The notes beneath the pieces are model-generated. The model saw only the letters and a program-made list of their open reading frames with translations. It made no database searches and had not been told where the DNA came from. 64,000 nucleotides of DNA from Acidianus brierleyi (lineage in GTDB: Archaea > Thermoproteota > Thermoprotei_A > Sulfolobales > Sulfolobaceae). Position numbers and translations under genes: made by a program. Below are positions 7,884-16,784 of this stretch, in pieces. How positions within the stretch are numbered: the first letter of the stretch is position 1; each line of letters begins with the position of its first letter. The stretch is from positions 2,612,501-2,676,500 of the forward strand of contig NZ_CP029289.2 in assembly GCF_003201835.2 (NCBI RefSeq). Reading direction: 5' to 3'.

Positions 7884-9215
7884 GTGGGATTAACAAGAAG
7901 GGAATTTTTAAAACTATCAGGAGTAACTGCATTAGGTACTACACTAGCGCTTAGTGGATTGTCATTAGACGAATTAAGAGCAAAGGCACAAGATTCAGAC
8001 CAACCTATAAATATAATATGGACAGGAAATGGATGGTGCGGTGGAAACACTATAGCATTTATAGATGCTATGAATCCCTCTCTAGAAAACGTCTTCACTG
8101 GAGTATATTTCGATGATAAAGCAATAACATTAAGGCAACCTAGCATCTCAGATTTAGGCAATGTGAATTTAGTTTATCATCCTATTTTAATGCCTCAAGA
8201 CAGCATGGCCTACGCTACAATGGAAATGGCATTAAATGGAGAGTTAGATCCATATGTCCTAGTAGTTGAAGGAACACTTTTTGATGAGTTCGCATTATAT
8301 CCTAGAGATGTTTATAACGGAGTGCCATACACATATAAGAAAAATCAATTCTGGTGCTCTGCTGGAAGAAAACCTGATGGTAGTGTATTACTATGTGAAG
8401 AATTTGTATTTAACCTAATGAAGAAAGCTTACGCTGTCGCTGCAACTGGAGCATGTGCTACTTACGGAGGAATTCCGGCTACTACTAACGGATTAGGTAA
8501 AAGATCACCAACATATGCAATGGGGATGCTAGATGATCCTTATAGAGGTATATACGGATTCCCATATTATGCATATCAAGTTTATCAAAAAGACCTAGCT
8601 CCAGATATAATTGACGAAGATATATTTTCAGTTACAAATTCTACTGTAAATACCTCATGGCCAGGCCCTAGTTATCATTGGAAATCAGTAGGAGGATTAC
8701 CAATTATTGCAATTGCTGCAGATCCTCCAGCAGGTGATTGGATAATGAAAACGTTACTTTCAATAGTACTTTACGCTAGAGGAATAGGTCCCAATCCAGC
8801 AGATGATTTAGATGTGTTTAACAGACCTAAATTCTTTTATGGAAACGAGACACATCAGAACTGTCCAAGAGCCGGATTCTTTTCTGAGGGAGTATTTGCG
8901 TATGAATTTGGTGATCCTCAGTGCACTTATAGTCTAGGATGTAAGGGAACAGAAGCTAATAGTCCTGCGCCTAGATTGGGATGGCTAGGAGGAGTTGGAG
9001 GCTGCACAAGAGGCGGAGCATGCATAGCTTGTACTGCACCAGGATTTCCAGATTTATATGAACCTTTCTACGCTCCACCTAACGCTCCTACGATCCCTAG
9101 TACTACATTATTTGCTGCAGCTGCTGCAGCAGGAATAATAGTAGGTGTAGGTAGTTATGCATTTTCTAGGAGAAGAAGAACTCCACCAGCATTAAAACAA
9201 ACGGAGAAGAGGTGA
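7884..9215 (+). CDS. hynS: [NiFe]-hydrogenase small subunit (crenarchaeal group 1 type), altered proximal-cluster ligands
   Basis: A 443-residue FeS subunit with a twin-arginine signal (RREFLK, residues 5-10) and a C-terminal transmembrane helix (about 409-428) ending in RRRR, so the enzyme should face outward and be membrane-anchored. Medial and distal cluster ligands are present: H324, C327, C347, C353 (distal) and C374, C380, C383 (medial). Of the four proximal-cluster cysteines only two remain: C52 in GWCGGN and C191 in GACATYGG. The second is N55 and the fourth is D280 (ADPP in place of GCPP). The gene starts with GTG after a strong GGTGAG site and is the first of a tight operon with the large subunit and the isp genes. 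It probably feeds electrons from H2 to the quinone pool. Confidence 0.92.
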   Translation: MGLTRREFLKLSGVTALGTTLALSGLSLDELRAKAQDSDQPINIIWTGNGWCGGNTIAFIDAMNPSLENVFTGVYFDDKAITLRQPSISDLGNVNLVYHPILMPQDSMAYATMEMALNGELDPYVLVVEGTLFDEFALYPRDVYNGVPYTYKKNQFWCSAGRKPDGSVLLCEEFVFNLMKKAYAVAATGACATYGGIPATTNGLGKRSPTYAMGMLDDPYRGIYGFPYYAYQVYQKDLAPDIIDEDIFSVTNSTVNTSWPGPSYHWKSVGGLPIIAIAADPPAGDWIMKTLLSIVLYARGIGPNPADDLDVFNRPKFFYGNETHQNCPRAGFFSEGVFAYEFGDPQCTYSLGCKGTEANSPAPRLGWLGGVGGCTRGGACIACTAPGFPDLYEPFYAPPNAPTIPSTTLFAAAAAAGIIVGVGSYAFSRRRRTPPALKQTEKR

Positions 9216-9220
9216 GAAAA

Positions 9221-11458
9221 ATGGCAACAACTCCCTATTATTTCACGTTTGATTGGACAAAGCCAGTATTAATAGAACCAATAGTTAGAATAAAACCAGA
9301 ATTAGGAATTCAAGTTACTTATGATTTTTCTACAAATAGAGCAAACGACGCTTACGCTGCAGCAGGAATGTTTAGAGGATTTGAAATCTTCATGAGGAAC
9401 AAACCTGGACCTGACGTTATCATGTTATCAAGTAGGGAATGTGGAATATGTGGCGAACATCATCAATATATAGAGAGAATAGCTCAGGAAATGGCTCAAG
9501 CAGGAAATGCACCTCCGCCTTTAGGATTGGAGGGAATAGTTTTAGGAATAGATGCTGCAATGACCTACGATGCTACTGCACACTTAACTGCATTAGGAGG
9601 ACCAGACTGGAGTTCATTATTCTTCAAGATAGCAGGATACTTTCCAAAAGAGATATACGAAATAGCCCAACAGACACCATTAAGTAAGGTTGCACAATAT
9701 TCTGAAGCATTTCCTATGGGAGCACCAACAGAACTAGAGATGGCTGGAGTTAAGATAAAGACTGTATCCGATATAATGGATGCTTTAGTTCCTATAATTG
9801 GAGCATATTTCTTGGAAGGTGCATATTCATGGAGAATACTCCATGAAGCTGAACTTCTATATTACCTAAGAATTCCGCATCCCATAACTATGGTTCCTGG
9901 AGGCATAGGAGTTCCACCAACGGTAGAAAACTTGCAGAGATACCTACAGAGAATGATCAATGGAACAGCATGGTTAATGAAACAAATGGCTGCATACGAA
10001 TATTTAGATTTGTTCTTGGCAGATTATAATAACGTATTTGGAATTCAAGCTCTATATGATAAGCTAAATGGAACTTTAGGTTTTGCAGAAGAGGGAAATA
10101 GACCAGGGAACTTCGTATCATATGGACAAAGCGATGTTTCTGAGACTCCTTCAGTTACACCTTCAACTACTAAAGTAGCTCCTTATGATGCTACGTACGC
10201 AAATATGGGAGCATGGGGGAGAGCAAGAGTAGTAAAGCCTGGACTAGTTATTCAACAATCTGCTTCATCTCCTCCAACGTTAGTAACTAATGATCTTATA
10301 GACATTAACCTAGGAATAAGAGAGTTTGTAGAATCTTCTTGGTATAATCCTTGGTATAAGGATGGAAGTTTTGCTTCAGAAGTTCCCTCTGAAGTAGCAG
10401 GTATAGAAGAAGATCCTATAGGGAATAAGGTAAGCTATTATCATCCATGGAGAAAATGGACAATGCCAAGTCCTCAGCCTAGACCAATACCCATGGCATA
10501 TCCTACTCCTTATTCATGGGCAGTATCACCTAGATTTGTACCTTATCAAGGATATAAGCCTATATCTAACTTGTACTATAATGTAGAAGCAGATCCTCAA
10601 GCTGTAATGTATGCTCAAGTTCTTCAACCTCAAGCTCCAACACCTATATATTCATCATATTATTCGGTAGCTGGCTTAGGTGCAGAATACAATAGTAATG
10701 AAATGAGCGTTAAATTCTATTTGCCTACAGTAAATACTGAAACTGTTAAGTTACCTCCAGAGTTTCAACAAGGAAAGGAAATAGAGTTCAAATACGTAGC
10801 TCCATATAAACTTTCTGGAGGAAAAATAGTAACAAATGCTATAGAGAGAATGAGAGCAAGAGCGTTTGAGGCAGGATTAGACGGAATGGGAATGTGGATA
10901 GCCTGGTTTACTGCAATGAAATGGTTAAGGGAAGGTAAAACGCAAGTTAGTAGTATGCCTCCATCAAGCTGGACGTACGTAAAGAACACTAATCAAGACG
11001 TGGCTATAGGTGTAGGTATGAAAGAAGCTCCAAGAGGAGCACAATATCATTCAGAAGTTTTTGCTACAGGTAAAGGAGTTACTGTGCCAACAATTAATCC
11101 TCAACAGATGCAGCCTACTACTGTAAATGCTGGTCCCAGAGTTAAATTAACATATGATGACGGTATACAAACTATAAAGCCAGCTTCTCCTACTCATGGT
11201 GCTGGAACTTTTGAAGAAACAATAATGGGAAATCCAGATTATAATATTCTAGGAACTCCAAGACTTACAATAATTCCTACTGATCAATGGGACGGATTCG
11301 AATTTGCTCAGACACTTAGATCTTTTGATCCTTGCTTCGTATGCGGTGTTCACATGGTTTTACCAAATGGTAGAGTAAGATTCCAAACATTAGGAGCTCC
11401 AGTAGATCTAAGTAACGTATTAAAAGTCTTCTACAGATATGCAGCACAATTAAGGTGA
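9221..11458 (+). CDS. hynL: [NiFe]-hydrogenase large catalytic subunit (crenarchaeal group 1 type)
   Basis: A 745-residue catalytic subunit. The two NiFe ligand motifs are visible: C74-G-I-C77 followed by H81 (SRECGICGEHH) and DPC705-F-V-C708 followed by H711. At about 745 residues it is longer than usual (550-600); the extra length is a Pro/Ser/Thr-rich region around residues 300-500. After H711 there are 34 residues, longer than the roughly 15-residue tails usually removed by the maturation protease. The start at ATG 9221 is preferred over the in-frame GTG at 9212 because GAGGTGAG (9207-9214) sits at SD distance. The gene begins 5 bp after the small subunit and overlaps the region of the next gene's SD. 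Confidence 0.93.
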   Translation: MATTPYYFTFDWTKPVLIEPIVRIKPELGIQVTYDFSTNRANDAYAAAGMFRGFEIFMRNKPGPDVIMLSSRECGICGEHHQYIERIAQEMAQAGNAPPPLGLEGIVLGIDAAMTYDATAHLTALGGPDWSSLFFKIAGYFPKEIYEIAQQTPLSKVAQYSEAFPMGAPTELEMAGVKIKTVSDIMDALVPIIGAYFLEGAYSWRILHEAELLYYLRIPHPITMVPGGIGVPPTVENLQRYLQRMINGTAWLMKQMAAYEYLDLFLADYNNVFGIQALYDKLNGTLGFAEEGNRPGNFVSYGQSDVSETPSVTPSTTKVAPYDATYANMGAWGRARVVKPGLVIQQSASSPPTLVTNDLIDINLGIREFVESSWYNPWYKDGSFASEVPSEVAGIEEDPIGNKVSYYHPWRKWTMPSPQPRPIPMAYPTPYSWAVSPRFVPYQGYKPISNLYYNVEADPQAVMYAQVLQPQAPTPIYSSYYSVAGLGAEYNSNEMSVKFYLPTVNTETVKLPPEFQQGKEIEFKYVAPYKLSGGKIVTNAIERMRARAFEAGLDGMGMWIAWFTAMKWLREGKTQVSSMPPSSWTYVKNTNQDVAIGVGMKEAPRGAQYHSEVFATGKGVTVPTINPQQMQPTTVNAGPRVKLTYDDGIQTIKPASPTHGAGTFEETIMGNPDYNILGTPRLTIIPTDQWDGFEFAQTLRSFDPCFVCGVHMVLPNGRVRFQTLGAPVDLSNVLKVFYRYAAQLR

Positions 11459-11463
11459 AGACA

Positions 11464-12342
11464 ATGCTACCAATAGTATATGCTATAGGGGCATCTTACG
11501 GTTCAGACGCTCTTTATTGGTGGGCATTAAACGTTATTTTCCCTGTAAGTTTGCTTATTTTTGTCTTCGGCGTAATTTATAGAATATCAAGGTATTTTAT
11601 AGGAAGAAGGACTATAACTTATGCGTCTGCAGGATTCGGTTCAGAAGTTAAGGAAGCAGTTAAGGGAATCCCAACTCCTTTTGCTGCTGCAGGTAAAAAA
11701 GATCCATTCCTTATAATAGAAACTATATTTTGGCATATCTTCGTTCTTGGAGTAATAATAATTGTTGGTATTCATATTATAGCATGGAATTATATCTTCG
11801 GAGCTATTTTCGGAGTCTCTAATCCACTCTGGTTCTTATTTAAAATATCAACACCAGAACAATTTACTTCGGCATATCAAATGGGTATTTTAGGGAGTAA
11901 TGCATATTCTCATGGAGGAATACTTAATCCATTAGGTGCGTGGAATTCTGCAGAAGTAGCTACTTCAACTTTTGATCCGTGGGGATTTCTATCTGTTCTG
12001 GTTAATGGTACTATGATGGCGCTAATAGCTTTAGCGGGCTTAGTAGGATATTTAACTACTAGAATAGTTGAGGATATAAAGGGAGATAAGAGGTTAAGCT
12101 CCGTAGGAGATTATACATTCTTAATATTATTATTATTGATAATAATTAGTGGAATAGGCGCTATGTATGATTTCTCTATACCATACTTAGGAATTCCAAA
12201 TCAAGCTAACTGGTACGGTCTTCATATAGCGCTAGTCGGGGCTTTCATAGCATATATTCCATTTAGCAAGGGCTGGCATATGTTCGGTTATTATATAGGC
12301 AAGGGATTCAGAGGCTATACCTATGGGAGAAAAAGAGAATAA
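11464..12342 (+). CDS. isp1: Isp1-like membrane cytochrome b subunit of hydrogenase
   Basis: A 292-residue protein with about five transmembrane helices, similar in layout to NarI/Isp1-type di-heme cytochrome b subunits. Candidate heme-ligand histidines lie inside helices: FWHIFVLG, VGIHIIAWNY, YGLHIALVG and GWHMFGYY. In Acidianus-type hydrogenase operons an Isp1 protein follows the structural genes and is thought to pass electrons to quinone. The ATG at 11464 is preferred over GTG 11455 because AAGGTGAAG, which includes the large-subunit stop codon, is the ribosome-binding site. Its end overlaps isp2 by 20 bp. Confidence 0.85.
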   Translation: MLPIVYAIGASYGSDALYWWALNVIFPVSLLIFVFGVIYRISRYFIGRRTITYASAGFGSEVKEAVKGIPTPFAAAGKKDPFLIIETIFWHIFVLGVIIIVGIHIIAWNYIFGAIFGVSNPLWFLFKISTPEQFTSAYQMGILGSNAYSHGGILNPLGAWNSAEVATSTFDPWGFLSVLVNGTMMALIALAGLVGYLTTRIVEDIKGDKRLSSVGDYTFLILLLLIIISGIGAMYDFSIPYLGIPNQANWYGLHIALVGAFIAYIPFSKGWHMFGYYIGKGFRGYTYGRKRE

Positions 12343-13597
12343 AGTATGTGGGGGATTTAAGGTGGAAAAAGGAAAGGTTAAAATTCAAAGACCGTTAGTT
12401 TCAAGAATTTTCGATGAAATGTCTCATTACGATGTTTGGGGAATACAGGAATGTATGAGATGTGGAGTATGCAGATTTACATGTCCGTTCTGGCTAGTAA
12501 CAAAGAAGGGTACTGATGTGCCCGCATGGAGAACTTATGAAATAAATAAGATGTTTTCAATGTTTTATACGGGTTATGGAACAGTTGCAAGATATTTAAG
12601 ACTTAGGAGAATAAGCTCTAAAGAGTTTAAGAGTTGGGTCGATTCGGCGTATAATTGTACTGCTTGTGGAGGGTGTACTGAAACTTCTCCACTAGAAATA
12701 CCAAACTGGTATACTGCGTTATTATTAAGAAGGGTTCTGCATTTCACTGGGTTTAATCTTCCTGAAGTAGAGACATGGGCAGAGAACACTAAGAAATTCG
12801 GAAACGCGTTTGGTTTGGAGAATGAAAAATGGGTAGAGATGGCTAATAATTACGGTCTTCCAACGGATTCTAAAGATTCTGAAGTCTTGTATGTTCCAAG
12901 TGCGTTAGAAATAGTACAAGGTTACATTAACGAAGTAGGAACTATCATGATGAGTATGAAAGGAAAATGGACAGTTAGTAGTAAATTAAGTGATATAGGA
13001 TATTATGCATATTTTGCAGGAGATTTCGAAACTGCAAGGGGTCAATTTAGTAAAATATATGAAGAAGCTAAGAGACTGGGAGTCAAAAAGATTGTAACTT
13101 CTGATGGAGCAGGTTACTTTTTCCTTAGATGGCAAGCTCCTAAGAGTCTTGGTTATAAACTAGATTTACAAGTGGAGCATCTAACAGAAACAGTTTATAA
13201 CGCCTATAAGGAAAGTAAGATAAAAATAGATAAAGCAGATTTTAATGACGAAATTACTGTTCATGATTCTGAATTCATGAGTAGGTTAGGAGGTCTAGAA
13301 AAACCACCTAGAGAATTACTTAAGTTATCCTTACCTAAATTTAAAGAACCTAAACCTTCTCCATCATCTTATAACTTATTCACTTGCGGCCATCATTTAG
13401 AACTTATAAGAGATAAACAGGATATAGTAAAGAAAATGAGAGCTTATGCAGCGTCACAGTTAGGTAATTGGGCTAAGTCAGTAGTAACGTTTGATCCTAA
13501 TTGCAAATTATCAATAGATAATGCAATAAGAGATTCACAAGGCGTAGAAAAATCCTATTATTATACAAATATATTATCGAAGGCGATTAAGAGTTGA
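12323..13597 (+). CDS. isp2: Isp2-like HdrD/HdrC-related iron-sulfur protein
   Basis: A 424-residue soluble FeS protein. The first [4Fe-4S] motif is complete: C44, C47, C50, C54 followed by Pro (CMRCGVCRFTCP). The second has C112, C115, C118 but Ser122 where the fourth Cys should be (CTACGGCTETSP). The C-terminal half corresponds to the CCG-domain region of HdrB/HdrD, but the cysteine pairs are largely lost; only single Cys residues (TCGHH, PNCKLS) remain. In hydrogenase operons this protein is thought to bridge small subunit and cytochrome b or a sulfur/quinone acceptor. Start: ATG 12323 overlaps isp1; a GTG at 12362 after GGGGGAT is an equally possible start. Confidence 0.8.
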   Translation: MGEKENKVCGGFKVEKGKVKIQRPLVSRIFDEMSHYDVWGIQECMRCGVCRFTCPFWLVTKKGTDVPAWRTYEINKMFSMFYTGYGTVARYLRLRRISSKEFKSWVDSAYNCTACGGCTETSPLEIPNWYTALLLRRVLHFTGFNLPEVETWAENTKKFGNAFGLENEKWVEMANNYGLPTDSKDSEVLYVPSALEIVQGYINEVGTIMMSMKGKWTVSSKLSDIGYYAYFAGDFETARGQFSKIYEEAKRLGVKKIVTSDGAGYFFLRWQAPKSLGYKLDLQVEHLTETVYNAYKESKIKIDKADFNDEITVHDSEFMSRLGGLEKPPRELLKLSLPKFKEPKPSPSSYNLFTCGHHLELIRDKQDIVKKMRAYAASQLGNWAKSVVTFDPNCKLSIDNAIRDSQGVEKSYYYTNILSKAIKS

Positions 13598-13923
13598 GCT
13601 TTCTTATTAGATATTTATTTAAACAGAGTGGAATAGAAGATACAATAAAGGAAGCAATGGAAGAGATTACTTCCGATAAGGATTTCTTAGATTTGATAAT
13701 AATTAGACCGTCTCCTCCTTCTAATTCCAAAGAAGAATTAATGAAATTAATAAAGAATCTTGGTTTGGACATAGAAATAAGAGATTCAAAGAATACAATA
13801 GATCCAATAAGGAGATCAACGGCTATATCTGCTAATGTAACTCCACTAGATATAGAGAATCCTATTGAAGTTTTATGGAAAATTGGAGAACATTTTAAAG
13901 GGACTAAATTTGGAAATTCTTAA
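13594..13923 (+). CDS. Hydrogenase-operon hypothetical protein, small
   Basis: A 109-residue soluble, mixed-charge protein that starts at a TTG overlapping the isp2 stop (TTGA), so it is translationally coupled to the hydrogenase operon. It has no cysteines and no recognised motif; a Pro-rich turn (RPSPPSNS, near residue 38) separates two helical parts. Its conserved position suggests an assembly or accessory factor, comparable to the unassigned genes that follow isp2 in other crenarchaeal hydrogenase operons. I do not recognise the family. Confidence 0.6.
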   Translation: MSFLIRYLFKQSGIEDTIKEAMEEITSDKDFLDLIIIRPSPPSNSKEELMKLIKNLGLDIEIRDSKNTIDPIRRSTAISANVTPLDIENPIEVLWKIGEHFKGTKFGNS

Positions 13924-14446
13924 GAACTCAAATTCAATCATTTTTTCTAAACCTTTTCCTTTTCAATTCATTAGAGAGTATTTTAAAAATGATAGCGATT
14001 ACTTTACTGCTGGAAACGTTGAAGTATTAATAGAAAAAGAAGAGAAAAGTGAGGATTATACAAAATCGATATTGTTTTCTTCAGAAGGAGAAAAATCTCA
14101 GGAAATCTTTGATATGTTCCTAAGGTGGTTATCACTAAGAACTAGAGTTAATGAGTTTGTCTGGGCATATCAAATAAATTGTATAATTAAGGAAAAAGTA
14201 AATTTAAAATTCAATTTTCCTTCAGTCTTACCAATGGTAGGTAACGTTATGTTAACAGGTTTGATTTTAGCTAACGTAAAAAACTTAGATATGAACCAAA
14301 GAAAATTTACTATCATACAAATAGATAATGATATAAAAATAGTGAAACGTGATGAGAAATATATAAGTATATCACAAGTAAAGGACGAACTGAAGAAATT
14401 ACTTTACGTAATTAATACTTCTAATTTAGGATATAAAAGTTCTTAA
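13865..14446 (+). CDS. Hydrogenase-operon hypothetical protein, distal
   Basis: A 193-residue soluble protein of unknown family, in a frame overlapping the previous gene. The first in-frame start is TTG 13865, but TTG 13910, preceded by AAAGGGA, gives a more usual 14-bp overlap and a protein of 178 residues. The sequence is rich in Lys, Ile and Phe, with no membrane segment and a single Cys. As the last gene of the hydrogenase operon it is a candidate accessory protein. The following 168 bp is AT-rich and leads to the pyruvate kinase promoter. Confidence 0.55.
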   Translation: MKFYGKLENILKGLNLEILKNSNSIIFSKPFPFQFIREYFKNDSDYFTAGNVEVLIEKEEKSEDYTKSILFSSEGEKSQEIFDMFLRWLSLRTRVNEFVWAYQINCIIKEKVNLKFNFPSVLPMVGNVMLTGLILANVKNLDMNQRKFTIIQIDNDIKIVKRDEKYISISQVKDELKKLLYVINTSNLGYKSS

Positions 14447-14614
14447 TATTCTCATTAATAATACGATTTATGAATGCTAATTAAAATAAGTGATACAATA
14501 TTTTAACCATAAAGTAAATATCCTAACGCAGAAATACATCATTACTTTTAGTATTTTGTAAAAACAGACAATAGTTGAGTTTAGTTTTATATCTTTAGTG
14601 TATAAACTTTACAT

Positions 14615-15925
14615 ATGGAAGTAAGAAAGAGGAAAACTAAGATAATAGCAACTTTAGGCCCGTCTTCTGAGAATTTTATAGACGAATTACTTAGAAACGT
14701 TGACATAATTAGGATAAATCTAGCTCATACATCTTCTATAGAGAAATACGTTAATATGATAGAAGGAAGAGTTCCTATTCTCTTAGATCTTCCTGGATCT
14801 AAATTTAGAATATTAAATGATAATATAATAAGTGTAAAAAAAGGACAGAGGCTTACTTTCGGTAATGAAATAAAAGTAGATGATAGTTTTTATTCACTAG
14901 TTAATGATGGAGACTTATTGACTATTGGAGATGGAGACTTAAAAATAATGGTAAATAAAGTTGAGGACAAAATAATTGGAACAGCTCTAGAAAATGGAAT
15001 CATATATCCACATCGAGGCATATCTTTACCTAAAGAGATGCCATATGGAGTTACTGATAATGACTTAAGGTTGCTAGATAGTATTATGAGATTCGATCCA
15101 GATTTTATAGGAATTTCATTTGTAACTTCTGAATTGGATATTAAGAAAGTTAAAAATGTTACCAATGAAAAAAGTTGGATAGTTTCGAAGATAGAAAGAA
15201 AAGAGTCTCTAAATAATTTAGTTAATATAGCTAAGCTCTCGGACGTTCTAATGATAGCTAGAGGAGATTTGGGACTAGAAGTAGGCCTAGAAAATATTCC
15301 ATTTATACAAAAATATATTATAAAATTAGGGAAAAAGACGAAGAAACCAGTTATTTTAGCTACACAAGTACTTGAATCTATGGTTAATTCTCCAACTCCA
15401 GTAAGAGCAGAAGTTATAGACATAGCGAACTCGATTTCTCAAGGAGTTGACGCAATAATGCTCAGTGACGAAACTGCTATAGGAAAACATCCATTAGAAG
15501 CTACTCAAGTACTTAATAAACTAATTTTAGGTATTGAAGGAAATATTAAAATTAAAGTTCCTGTAAAAATAGGAAGCTTGGAGGATTCAATTTATTTTTC
15601 AGCAATTATGAGCCTAAAGCTTAGTAAGGCTAAAGCACTAGTAATTTATTCTCCTTCAGGTAACGGAGCCATTAGAATTTCTAAGTTGAGACCTAATGTA
15701 CCAATTATAGCATTAGTAAACAAGAACATTGAAAGAAAATTATCCATAGCTTTTGGAATATACACCGTTAAAATTGATCCTATCAACAGTGTAGACGAAC
15801 TTATAAAAATAAGCAGAATAATTTCTATAGATTCTGGTTTAGCTAAAAAAGGAGATTCGTTAGTTATAACTGCAGAAAATTCAACAAAAATTGGTAAATT
15901 TATAAAGATAGAAGATATTAGGTAA
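14615..15925 (+). CDS. pyk: Pyruvate kinase
   Basis: A 436-residue enzyme converting phosphoenolpyruvate and ADP to pyruvate and ATP in the cytoplasm. Recognisable family segments are the opening KTKIIATLGPSS, the active-site strand RINLAH, PLLLDLPGSK-like ILLDLPGSKFR, the signature ARGDLGLEV near residue 213 and ATQVLESMV near residue 248. It is shorter than bacterial enzymes (about 470), as is usual for archaeal pyruvate kinases with a reduced B/C domain. A TATA-like box TTTTATATC at 14585-14593 lies about 25 bp before the ATG, which suggests a leaderless transcript. It converges with, and overlaps by 8 bp, the DUF929 gene. Confidence 0.95.
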   Translation: MEVRKRKTKIIATLGPSSENFIDELLRNVDIIRINLAHTSSIEKYVNMIEGRVPILLDLPGSKFRILNDNIISVKKGQRLTFGNEIKVDDSFYSLVNDGDLLTIGDGDLKIMVNKVEDKIIGTALENGIIYPHRGISLPKEMPYGVTDNDLRLLDSIMRFDPDFIGISFVTSELDIKKVKNVTNEKSWIVSKIERKESLNNLVNIAKLSDVLMIARGDLGLEVGLENIPFIQKYIIKLGKKTKKPVILATQVLESMVNSPTPVRAEVIDIANSISQGVDAIMLSDETAIGKHPLEATQVLNKLILGIEGNIKIKVPVKIGSLEDSIYFSAIMSLKLSKAKALVIYSPSGNGAIRISKLRPNVPIIALVNKNIERKLSIAFGIYTVKIDPINSVDELIKISRIISIDSGLAKKGDSLVITAENSTKIGKFIKIEDIR

Positions 15926-16691
15926 TACAATTAACTATTGGCGCACTACTACCGTAAGCTTCATTGATAATCTCCTGTAAGTAGCTTGCAGCGTTTACTA
16001 GAGTAGTTATATTATACATGTTTTGCATAACGTAAGTTATACTGTCTCCTTTAAGAACATTTGGATTTACAAGAGGAGTAGTTAGAACGTATGTACCATT
16101 AGGACCTGTTATTATTAGACCAAAATTGAGATGAGGTGGACTAACTATGTATGCAGAGGCGTTATGATAGCCTTCAACTGGAACTTGAGTTTCATATTCT
16201 ATAAATAGCTTAGAAATATTTTGAGGAAGACTCTCTTCAAGTTCTTTCTTTCCTACGCTTATAAGATTTTGTACTGAAACTGGAGTTCCAGTCGGTGTAG
16301 CATTAAGATATTCGTTATAAGTATAGACTACGTTAAATTCTAAACTTGAATTCGGTGTAAATCCTGTAAATATTATTCCTGGTATGTTTGCAGCCACTTT
16401 ATCATAAGGATCAGAATAGTGAGTATAATAACTTACTTTCCCATAGTGAGAAATTATCATGTAAATAACCCACGATGCTGTAGCACCTACTGGACATCCT
16501 ATCCAAGACTGTTCAAATATTTCAACTTTCCCTGGTGGAGCATAATCTACATTACTTACTTTGATAAATTTACCAAAAGGTACTGTTTCAGAGACAGATT
16601 GACTACTCGTTTTAGGAACTAGCTCATAATAACTAATTCCAGCTATAATCACAATTAAAGCAATTATTGCAATTATAGTTTTCTTCATCAT
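15918..16691 (-). CDS. DUF929 family thioredoxin-like surface protein (copy 1)
   Basis: A 257-residue protein of the Sulfolobales DUF929 family, with one N-terminal membrane anchor (residues 4-20). The core starts with GKFIKVSNVDYAPPGKV and has the family hallmark WIGCPVGA, a single-Cys counterpart of a thioredoxin active site. HYSDPYDK and GIIFTGF follow. The bulk should lie outside the membrane. A paralogue is encoded at 19691-20458. Function is unknown; a thiol-redox role has been proposed only from the fold. The start is the ATG pair at 16691/16688. Confidence 0.85.
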   Translation of the reverse strand: MMKKTIIAIIALIVIIAGISYYELVPKTSSQSVSETVPFGKFIKVSNVDYAPPGKVEIFEQSWIGCPVGATASWVIYMIISHYGKVSYYTHYSDPYDKVAANIPGIIFTGFTPNSSLEFNVVYTYNEYLNATPTGTPVSVQNLISVGKKELEESLPQNISKLFIEYETQVPVEGYHNASAYIVSPPHLNFGLIITGPNGTYVLTTPLVNPNVLKGDSITYVMQNMYNITTLVNAASYLQEIINEAYGSSAPIVNCIT

Positions 16692-16784
16692 TAACAGAGT
16701 ATAAGAGAGAATTTAAAAACCTTTATATATAGAGAGTTGAAAAAAGATTTAGATTTATATAAAAGTCATAAGATATGCTTAAGC

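Noticed and set aside
14890..15423. Long minus-strand ORF inside pyruvate kinase
   Set aside because: It is an antisense shadow of a clear housekeeping gene; no SD or promoter and unusual composition.
16737..16784. TTG start giving 16 extra residues on the FAH protein
   Set aside because: The TATA box lies inside this stretch, so the mRNA would begin near 16785; the extra residues are not family-like.
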